8,949 nucleotides of DNA, taken from contig SKLD01000261.1 in NCBI GenBank assembly GCA_007123395.1, positions 1 through 8,949 of the forward strand. Direction: 5' to 3'. The number at the start of each line of letters is the position of its first letter. Position 1 is the stretch's first letter. A model generated the notes under the pieces. The model searched no databases and had not been told where the DNA came from. It worked only from the letters and a program-made list of their open reading frames with translations. Made by a program: the position numbers and the translations under genes. Shown piece by piece: positions 1-6,900 of this stretch. Source of the DNA: Opitutales bacterium. GTDB lineage: Bacteria > Verrucomicrobiota > Verrucomicrobiia > Opitutales > Oceanipulchritudinaceae.

Positions 1-339
1 AACACCGGCGAATGGATGGGTTGGGTGACGGTGGACACGTATCCATTCTTCTACGTCTACGATCTTGACGGCTGGGCCCATGCCGGCGGCGGCGATGCGT
101 CTGCGGGCGCGTGGGTTTTTGTGGCGCGCATGGACAACATGCACGGGACCGAGGCGGCAAACGCGGGTTCCGGTATCTTCTCCGGCTATGCTCCGAGTAA
201 CGGCTGGGTCGACACCGGCGACTGGATGGGGATGGTGAATATTGACTCCTATCCCCATGTCTATATGCTTTCCCTCAACACATGGGCTCTCAGCAGCGAA
301 GAAGCCCTTTCAACGGGTGCTTGGGTTTATGTCTTCAAA
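1..339 (+). repeat. Two tandem aromatic tail repeats, period 210 bases (70 codons)
   Basis: The unit starting at base 1 (aacaccggcgaatggatggg) recurs at base 211 (gacaccggcgactggatggg). In protein terms each unit reads N/D-TG-E/D-WMG, then V-x-x-D-x-YP, then a Y-x-L core and a closing GAWV-F/Y strand. The second unit runs to the stop codon. The first may be one of several, since the window begins at its first recognisable residue. Confidence 0.7.
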
Positions 340-342
340 TAG
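1..342 (+). CDS. 3' end of a secreted protein with Trp/Tyr-rich C-terminal tail repeats (partial)
   Basis: The reading frame is open from base 1 to a TAG stop at 340-342, giving 113 residues of the C-terminus; the true start lies upstream. The Met codon at base 16 is internal, because the preceding codons (NTGEW) belong to the same repeat. The visible part is rich in Trp, Tyr and Gly and contains two related units, NTGEWMGWVTVDTYPFFYVY and DTGDWMGMVNIDSYPHVYML, each followed by a GAWVF/GAWVY strand. Short aromatic beta-hairpin tails of this kind are common at the C-terminus of large secreted or surface proteins of Opitutae-type Verrucomicrobia, where they may act as sorting or anchoring signals; that role is inference. 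No catalytic domain lies in the window, so the enzyme class is unknown. It is followed on the same strand, 106 bases later, by a beta-helix protein. Confidence 0.8.
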   Translation, partial: NTGEWMGWVTVDTYPFFYVYDLDGWAHAGGGDASAGAWVFVARMDNMHGTEAANAGSGIFSGYAPSNGWVDTGDWMGMVNIDSYPHVYMLSLNTWALSSEEALSTGAWVYVFK

Positions 343-394
343 GCTAATAGTTCTTTTGTTGGTTCGGTTTTGGGTTAGGGGATAAGAAATAGTG

Positions 395-429
395 GCGTCG
401 GGCAGCGTCCGCGAGGACCTGCCCGGCGC
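395..429 (+). promoter_or_regulatory. Strong GC-rich hairpin with GCGA tetraloop in the leader of the first beta-helix gene
   Basis: The sequence folds as a 15-bp stem: bases 395-405 pair with 419-429 (one G-U pair), C406 is bulged, and 407-410 (GTCC) pair with 415-418 (GGAC) around the GNRA loop GCGA at 411-414. It ends 9 bases before the AAGGA ribosome-binding site. Only a weak T-containing run (ttcgttt, 431-437) follows, so it is not a classical intrinsic terminator. It could be an inefficient terminator for the upstream gene, an mRNA-end stabiliser or processing signal, or a translation-control element. The fold is read from the sequence; the role is inference. Confidence 0.55.
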
Positions 430-438
430 GTTCGTTTC

Positions 439-443
439 AAGGA
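439..443 (+). promoter_or_regulatory. Ribosome-binding site that fixes the start of the first beta-helix gene
   Basis: AAGGA lies 5 bases upstream of the ATG at 449. It supports this ATG over the in-frame GTG at 392, which would place the strong hairpin inside the coding region and put 19 residues ahead of an ordinary signal peptide. Confidence 0.7.
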
Positions 444-448
444 TTATT

Positions 449-3400
449 ATGATACACATTTTCAGAAAGATCACGTCGTGCCGAGGCCTTCTCACCCTCG
501 CCATTGGTTTCGGTTGGGTGGCGATGGCGCAGGCCTCCTCCACCTGGCGGAGTGAATTGTATCCGGAGAGCTGGACGCCGCCGGATGCGTCCGTCGCCTT
601 CTACACCGACAAGCTGATCCAAGACTTTTCCTATGCCGGCTACCGGCGTGGCGAAGAACCGATCCCGATGATTACCGGTCCGGTCTTTGATGTGACCGAC
701 TATGGGGCAGACCCGACGGGTGGCACCGACAGTACGGCGGCCATCCAGGCGGCCATCAATGCGGCTGCCTCCGCCGGGGGCGGGGTGGTCTATCTCCCTG
801 CCGGCGAGTTCCGCGTTGCGCCCCGGGGAAGCGACAGCTTTGCTTTGCGCATCTCCTCCTCCAATGTGATTTTGCGCGGGGCGGGCACGGGGGAGACCTT
901 CCTGCTCAATACTTCTTACGCAATGCGTGGCAAGTCGGTCATCCAGATCTCCCCGCCGTCGAACTCGACGGGCCCGGCTGTCGACATCACCGCCGACCTG
1001 CCCGGCCCCACGCACCGTATCCCCGTGGCTGATGCCGCTGCCTTTGCCCCCGGCGATTTCGTCCGCCTATTTTGGACGTTCACGACGGCATGGATCGCGG
1101 AACACGGGCAACAGCGGTGGTGGAGTCAATCGGCCCGTCCGGCGGACGCGCGATACTTCCGGGAAGTCGTGGCAAGCAACCCCGCCGAGGGATGGATCGA
1201 GGTGGACATCCCCACGCGTTATGCCATGTGGGTGCGCGACGATGCCCGCGTTTATCCGCAGTTCGGCTTCATCAGCGAAGTGGCCGTCGAGGATCTCTCC
1301 ATCGGTAACGTGCAGCATCCGGGGACCGGTTTTGCAGAGAGTGACTATACTGTCGCCGGGCGTGCCGCCCACGATATGCACGCGTCATGGCTGATCCGCA
1401 TGAGTTATGTGCGGGACAGTTGGGTCAGCGGTGTGCATAGTTTCCGCGCGGCGGGCAACACCACCACCGCGCACATGCTCTCCAACGGTATTTCGTTGGT
1501 CAACTGCTTCCGTGTGACCGTGCGGGACGCCCACATGCGCCGTGCACAATACGGGGGCGGGGGCGGCAACGGTTACATGTTCCGCGTGCAGCACAGTAAC
1601 GAATGCCTTATCAAAGATTCGGTGGCGGATTTTTCGCGGCATGGCTTTGTCATTTCCCATGCCGGGACCTCGGGCAATGTGTTCCTGCGGGTGGAAGACC
1701 GGGAGACGGCGCGGGCCACCGGCAACACCGGCAGCTACAACACGAGCGGGAGCGGGAGTGATCACCACATGCACTTCAGCCATTCCAATCTCATCGATCA
1801 AAGCCATGTCCACAACAGCTTTTTCACCGCGCATCATCGCGTCCACTTCGGCACCGTTGGCCATGCACTTACATCCGCCCACGGCGTGTTTTGGAATACC
1901 TCTGGCAGCGGTGGCCGCGGCGGGGCCATTGTCCGCAGCGAGCAGGCGCGGTATGGCTACGTCATCGGCACGAGCGGGAGTCGATCCTCGGCGACGAATC
2001 CGACCGGCGGCAACACCGCCCCGGCGGATCACCTCGAGGGCATCGGTATCGGCGACACTCTCGAACCGGCGTCTCTCTACGAAGATCAACTTTTGCGCCG
2101 CCTGGAACCCACGGTGACCTACGATGCCAACGGGGCAACGGCAGGCACGGCCCCGGTGGATCCCAACAGTCCCTACGAGCACGAATCCACAGTCACCGTT
2201 TTGGGTGCGGGCGATCTGGAAAGGACACATTTCACTTTTGTCGGGTGGAACACGGCGGCCGACGGGAGGGGGGTCGACTTTGCTCCCGGCAGCACCTTCA
2301 CGATCTCACGCCCCGTCACCCTCTACGCCCGCTGGCAATACATCATGGAAGTGAATGTCGGGGATGACCTGACCGCCGGGCTGGGTGGCGTCCGCCTGTG
2401 GACGCCCGATTTCATGGAGTCGGCAGCTTGGTTTGACGCGGCCGATGCCTCCACCCTGACGGAAGATACGGGGAAAATCTCCCGGTGGAGTGACAAGAGC
2501 GGCAACGACAATCACTCCACCCAGCCGACGGCGGCGAATCGCCCGACCACGGGAACAGTGTCCATCGGCGGATTGCCGACGGTTTCCTTTAGAGCGGAGC
2601 AGGAGCAATTTCTCTCCGCCGACAGTGAGAGCCTCAATCTGGACGATACCGGCGGGGTCAACATCTTCGCGGTTTTTCATTTCGATGAATGGGTCGATCA
2701 GGGCTCGGCATGGAATGTTCCTTTGTCGAAAGGCGTTGTTGTTTCTGCCTTGCCGGCTTACGGCATCCGTCTGGGTGATGATAACGCGATCGGCTTTAAA
2801 GCGGGCGCGGGCGTGGAACTCCCCGGTGCGACCGGATTCCTTCGTCGCAACCTTCTCTTCACGGCAACGAGAAACGATCGGACCTATGCCTCACGGCTTT
2901 ATCTCCAAGGCCATTTGAGAGAATCGGCCGCCGGGAGCGAACCTGTCGCCGCCAACAACACCTTCCCCCTCTATTTAGGCCGCGATCCTTCCAACGCACG
3001 GTATGCGGATGTGGATTTCGGCGAAGTGCTGATTTTGGGGGGAGAAGTGGCGAGCGATGAGCGGCAACGGGTGGAGGGTTACCTCGCTCACAAGTGGGGA
3101 CTCGCAAGGGAACTTCCCTCTGATCATGAATATAGATTCTCGCCGCCGGTCGTTGGTTTGGCGACAATTGATGTCAGTGCCACTGTCGAAGGCGGGGTGG
3201 GGGATAACCTCGAACACTCGTGGAGCCTGGTCTCGGGGCCCGCCCCGGTCTCCTTTGCGGACCCGTCGAGTCTGCAAACCACGGTTACCTTTACCCGCGT
3301 CGGCACCTACACCCTGCGCCTTACAAGCGAAGACACCGTCGGATCCAGCTTCGGCGAAGTGGTCGTGACCGTGGGCTTTGAGAGCGGAGCCGTGCCCTTC

Positions 3401-3808
3401 GAGCTTTGGGCAGGTCAGGATACGATTACCTTCGAAGGCGATGCCAATAACGATGGCATCGCCGACGGCTTGGCGTGGTTGCTGGGTGCCCGCGATCCCC
3501 TTGAGGATGCGGAGGCCTTGCTGCCCTTCGGAACCGTCAAGACCGACGGCGAAATCGATCTCTCCTTCACGCTGCTCAACGAGGCATCGCGCGGGCATGC
3601 CCCGGTCAAACTGCAGTACAGCACCGATCTTGCCACATGGACGACAATTCCGGTTCCGGAGGTAAGCGGCACACATAATGGGGTCGAGTTCTTCGTCACG
3701 CCCAACGGTATGGTGAATGAAGTGGAGGTGATCGTGTCCGGAAGCGCGGCGGAGAACAGCGGTCATGTCTTTGTGCGGCTGATCGGTCGTTTGGATGAGC
3801 AACCCTGA
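449..3808 (+). CDS. Secreted pectate-lyase-superfamily beta-helix protein with InlB repeat, LamG, PKD and C-terminal calcium-loop modules
   Basis: This is a predicted extracellular polysaccharide-active enzyme of 1119 residues. The start is the ATG at 449, with AAGGA 5 bases upstream. Modules in order: Sec signal peptide (about 1-30, cleavage near AQA-SS); a DFSYAGYRRGEEPIP segment; a Pectate_lyase_3-type start at about residue 81 (DVTDYGADPTGGTDST, then IQAAI and VVYLPAGEFRV), leading into a right-handed beta-helix to about 550; an InlB/Listeria-Bacteroides repeat at about 555-630 (VGWNTAADGRG, LYARW); a LamG/ConA-like module at about 655-900 (AAWFDAADAS, WSDKSGNDNH, YLAHKWGL); a PKD/Ig-like domain to about 975; a calcium-loop-like motif at 998-1006 (DANNDGIAD); and a terminal beta domain ending FVRLIG. 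A very His-rich stretch (439-478) is a candidate active site. Whether it is a lyase or a hydrolase, and on what glycan, cannot be told. The next gene is its paralogue. Confidence 0.85.
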   Translation: MIHIFRKITSCRGLLTLAIGFGWVAMAQASSTWRSELYPESWTPPDASVAFYTDKLIQDFSYAGYRRGEEPIPMITGPVFDVTDYGADPTGGTDSTAAIQAAINAAASAGGGVVYLPAGEFRVAPRGSDSFALRISSSNVILRGAGTGETFLLNTSYAMRGKSVIQISPPSNSTGPAVDITADLPGPTHRIPVADAAAFAPGDFVRLFWTFTTAWIAEHGQQRWWSQSARPADARYFREVVASNPAEGWIEVDIPTRYAMWVRDDARVYPQFGFISEVAVEDLSIGNVQHPGTGFAESDYTVAGRAAHDMHASWLIRMSYVRDSWVSGVHSFRAAGNTTTAHMLSNGISLVNCFRVTVRDAHMRRAQYGGGGGNGYMFRVQHSNECLIKDSVADFSRHGFVISHAGTSGNVFLRVEDRETARATGNTGSYNTSGSGSDHHMHFSHSNLIDQSHVHNSFFTAHHRVHFGTVGHALTSAHGVFWNTSGSGGRGGAIVRSEQARYGYVIGTSGSRSSATNPTGGNTAPADHLEGIGIGDTLEPASLYEDQLLRRLEPTVTYDANGATAGTAPVDPNSPYEHESTVTVLGAGDLERTHFTFVGWNTAADGRGVDFAPGSTFTISRPVTLYARWQYIMEVNVGDDLTAGLGGVRLWTPDFMESAAWFDAADASTLTEDTGKISRWSDKSGNDNHSTQPTAANRPTTGTVSIGGLPTVSFRAEQEQFLSADSESLNLDDTGGVNIFAVFHFDEWVDQGSAWNVPLSKGVVVSALPAYGIRLGDDNAIGFKAGAGVELPGATGFLRRNLLFTATRNDRTYASRLYLQGHLRESAAGSEPVAANNTFPLYLGRDPSNARYADVDFGEVLILGGEVASDERQRVEGYLAHKWGLARELPSDHEYRFSPPVVGLATIDVSATVEGGVGDNLEHSWSLVSGPAPVSFADPSSLQTTVTFTRVGTYTLRLTSEDTVGSSFGEVVVTVGFESGAVPFELWAGQDTITFEGDANNDGIADGLAWLLGARDPLEDAEALLPFGTVKTDGEIDLSFTLLNEASRGHAPVKLQYSTDLATWTTIPVPEVSGTHNGVEFFVTPNGMVNEVEVIVSGSAAENSGHVFVRLIGRLDEQP
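2111..3524 (+). repeat. Paralogous 3' module, copy A (InlB repeat to calcium-loop motif)
   Basis: This segment of the first beta-helix gene aligns with 6003-7419 of the second at a nearly constant offset: 3892 bases up to the early LamG region, then 3895 after a one-codon insertion in copy B near the SADSES/SAPDSAS site. Protein similarity is high throughout. DNA identity rises towards the 3' end, with only two mismatches (3433 and 3518) over 3396-3524 and a perfect 84-base run at 3434-3517. Confidence 0.85.
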
Positions 3809-3873
3809 CGAGGGCGGGGTTATGGCTCTGAAACCGTGGATACGCGCAACGACGCCGGTATTGTCCGGACACC

Positions 3874-3912
3874 AATCGCCTCAGGCGGCGCGCTGCGATT
3901 TTCCACTTTTTT
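3874..3912 (+). terminator. Possible intrinsic terminator after the first beta-helix gene
   Basis: AATCGC (3874-3879) can pair with GCGATT (3895-3900), and the 3' side runs into T-rich sequence (TTTT at 3899-3902, then a six-T run at 3907-3912). The enclosed 15 bases are GC-rich and can instead form CGCC-TCA-GGCG at 3877-3887, so the fold is ambiguous. A second, weaker AT-rich hairpin (3913-3920 with 3927-3934, loop CCGTCA) follows directly. Together they suggest termination or attenuation in the gap. The stem is short and the T-tract is interrupted by CCAC, so confidence is low. Confidence 0.3.
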
Positions 3913-3934
3913 GAAGAACCCCGTCAGGTTTTTC

Positions 3935-3964
3935 TTGCGGGAATGAACACACTGCTTTCATAAT
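3935..3964 (+). promoter_or_regulatory. Weak sigma70-like promoter candidate before the second beta-helix gene
   Basis: TTGCGG (3935-3940) and CATAAT (3959-3964) are separated by 18 bases; the -10 box matches TATAAT at 5 of 6 positions and the -35 box only at TTG. Transcription would begin near 3970-3973, right at the ATG at 3972. That implies either a leaderless message or the downstream ATG at 3990 as the real start. It lies in the AT-richest patch of the gap. The match could be chance. Confidence 0.25.
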
Positions 3965-3971
3965 TATAAAC

Positions 3972-6900
3972 ATGCTCATACTCCACTCGATGAATTGTCT
4001 CTTTTTCACCCGTCTTTTGCGTTCCTTCGTCCCGGGCGTCCTTTGCCTGACGCTCCTTGCCGCGGCTTCCGCAGTGGAGGTGGAGGTTATGCATCCAACA
4101 ATGGACCAGCGGATTGGCTATCCTGCGATCATCACGCCGGGCGGTGAACTTCCGTCCTTGACGGTGCGCTCCGCCGTCGGCGGCAGGCTGCGGGGGGCGG
4201 TCTATTTTTCTGAGACGGGGGAGCTGCTGCAGACCCTTCCTCCCCGCACGCTTGTCCCGAACGAGGCCGCGACGGTCACCTTGAGCGGAGATCTGCCGCC
4301 GGAGGGCGTCTACCGCATCGATCTGCGCATCCGCGAGGACGATGAGCTGATCTTCCTGGGCTCCTACTATTTTTCCGTCCTTGATGTCGACGCCTTGCCC
4401 GGCAATCACAGTGTGGTGGCGCACCCTGGACCGCGTGAGCGGATGCGCTACATACCGGATGTGCGGGGCAATCGTATCCCCGATTTCTCCGGGGTGGGCT
4501 ATCGGGGCGGCGCCGACCTGCCGGAGGTGCCCACGGTGCTCACGCTGCAGCCCGAGTCCGGCGATGCCACGGAGCGCATCCAAGCGGCTATTGATGAAGT
4601 GTCCTCGCGCACTCCGGATGCCAACGGCTTCCGCGGTGCCCTGGAGTTGGCCGCCGGCCTCTACGAGATCGAGGGCACGCTGCGCATCCGCACGAGTGGG
4701 GTCGTCTTGCGCGGTGTTGGGGCAGGGCCTCTGCGGGAGTTCAAGCTCAATCCGTCCGACGACCTCTCGCTCGAAGAATGGCGTGCGTCCATGGAAGACA
4801 CGACGGCCACTATCCTTGTCGCGACCGGCCCCGAGCACCGCGTTCTGCTCACCATCGCGGGCGATTCCGGCATCGATGTAGAGGAGGAGACGACGCGCGA
4901 AATCATCGACGACTACGTGCCCGTGGGGCGGCGCTGGTTTTACGTCGAAGATGCCAGTCCCTTTTCCGTCGGCGATACCGTCCAAGTGGAGCGCCGGGGC
5001 AATGCCGACTGGATTTCCTACATTAAGATGGATCAGATCCCTCCCCGCCCGGATGGCGGTACGATCACGCAGTGGCCTCCCTTTGATCTTTTTTTTCAAT
5101 TCACGATCATCGCCATTGATGGCAACCGTATCACGCTCGATTCCGGGTTGGTCAGTGCTATTGAGCAACGCTGGGGTGGCGGCAGTATTCGGCGCTTTTC
5201 CGAGGGCGGGCGCATACGGGAGTCAGGCGTGGAGGATCTCCGCGCGGTCTCCTTCTGGCAATTGGATGAAAACGGCAATGATGACACCCGCCATGCCGAT
5301 CAGTTTGTCGTCTTCAACCGTATGCGCGACGGATGGGTGCGCGGTGTGGCCGCAGAGCATTTCGTGCTACGAGTCGCCGGGACGTTCCTCACCGGGCGCG
5401 AATCCACAGGCGTCACGTTCCTCGATAGCTCCGCGCTCTCTGCTGGCCGCCAATTTTATCAAGGCGTTGGCTATGACTCTTCCGGTCGCACAAACTTGGA
5501 AACCGGCATATACGTGGGCCGCTACGGCTTCCACTTCTCGGGACAGAACGGTCTCGTGCGCAACTGCTACGCGACCAACATGCGCCACGCCTTTGTCGTG
5601 AGTTCACGGGTAGCCGGCCCCAACGTTTTCTCCGATTCCGAGGCGACGGCGAACCTCACCTTCAGCGAACCGCACCATCGCTGGTCGGTGGGCGGGCTCT
5701 ACGACAACATCATCCACGAGACATCTGCCATCGCCTTCATGAATCGTTTGCGCTACGGCACGGGACACGGCTGGGCAGCGGCTAATTATGTGGCTTGGAA
5801 CACACGCGGCGGCCTCATCGTCGAGCAACCGCCGACCGCACAAAACTGGGGCATCGGACATGTGGGAAATCGGCAAAACGGACCGTTTCATTCATGGAAC
5901 CTGCAAAATTACGGGTGGAGCTATGGCTACGTGGAATCGCTCGGTCAGCATGTGGAGCCCGCTTCGCTCTACACCGCACAGGTCGAGCAACGGTTTAAGT
6001 TGGATGTGATTTATCTGGCCAACGGAGGGGACCGCGAAGCCGTTCCCGTGGATACGTCCACCCCCTATGCGCCGGGCGATCTGGTCACCGTCTTGCATCC
6101 CGGCGGCCTGGAGCGGACGCATTTCACCTTTGCGGGCTGGAACACGGCGCCCGACGGCAGCGGGACTCACTTTGAGCCCGGGAGCACCTTTGTCATCAAC
6201 GCCGGCACCACGCTCTTTGCGCAATGGGATTATGTCATGGAAGTGGATGCGGGGCCAGACCAGTTGGCGGCGCTCACCGACGTGCGCCTCTGGACCCCTG
6301 CCTCAATGGACTCGGCGGCATGGTTTGATGCGGCTGATGCGGCGACGATCACATCGGATGCCGGCAGCGTCTCGCAGTGGAGCGACAAGAGTGGCAACAA
6401 CAACCATGCCAGCCAAGAGACCACTGCCAACCGCCCGACGGCGGGGACGGCCACCATCGGGGGCTTGCCCGCGATATCTTTCCGGGCAGGTCTGCAGCAA
6501 TATCTCTCGGCGCCCGACAGTGCCAGCCTCAACCTCGACGATACCGGCGGGGCCAACGTCTTCGCGGTCTTTAACTTCGGCGAGTGGATTGATCAGGGTT
6601 CCACATGGAACGCGCCGCTTTCCAAAGGCGTGATTCTGCCGGCCATCGGCGCTTATGGCATTCGCTTGGGTGATCTCAACGAGATTGGTTTCAAAGCGGC
6701 CGCGGGTTTGGAGATCCACGGGGAGGTCGGCTTCCTGCGCCGCGACCTCCTTTTCTCCGGGACGAGAAATGATGAAGCGCTCTCTTCGCACCTCTACCTG
6801 CAGGGCGGCCTCATTGAGTCCGGTATGACCGAGCAAGCAATCGTCAGCGATAACGATTTTCCTCTCTACTTTGGCCGTGATCCCTCGAGCGCCCGCTACA

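Noticed and set aside
356..386. Promoter-like TTGTTG ... GATAAG in the first gap
   Set aside because: Spacing is 19 bases and the boxes match the consensus poorly, so it is not distinguishable from chance.
392..448. GTG at 392 as start of the first beta-helix gene
   Set aside because: It would put the strong hairpin in the coding sequence and 19 residues ahead of a normal signal peptide; ATG 449 has a well-placed AAGGA.
1553..1566. G-rich tract as a possible G-quadruplex or slippage site
   Set aside because: It simply encodes a Gly run (YGGGGGNG) using ggg and ggc codons, the G runs are interrupted by C, and the frame continues normally.
3862..3871. Perfect palindrome TGTCCGGACA in the second gap
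   Set aside because: It is only 10 bp, has no second copy in the window, and such palindromes are frequent in GC-rich DNA; not enough for an operator call.
3943..3960. Six-codon upstream mini-frame (ATG to TAA) before the second beta-helix gene
   Set aside because: There is no attenuator-type codon bias and only a poor ribosome-binding site; likely chance.
3924..5168. 414-codon open frame on the minus strand
   Set aside because: It lies opposite the signal peptide and helix of the second beta-helix gene, has no recognisable domain, and is a product of high GC and codon bias on the coding strand.
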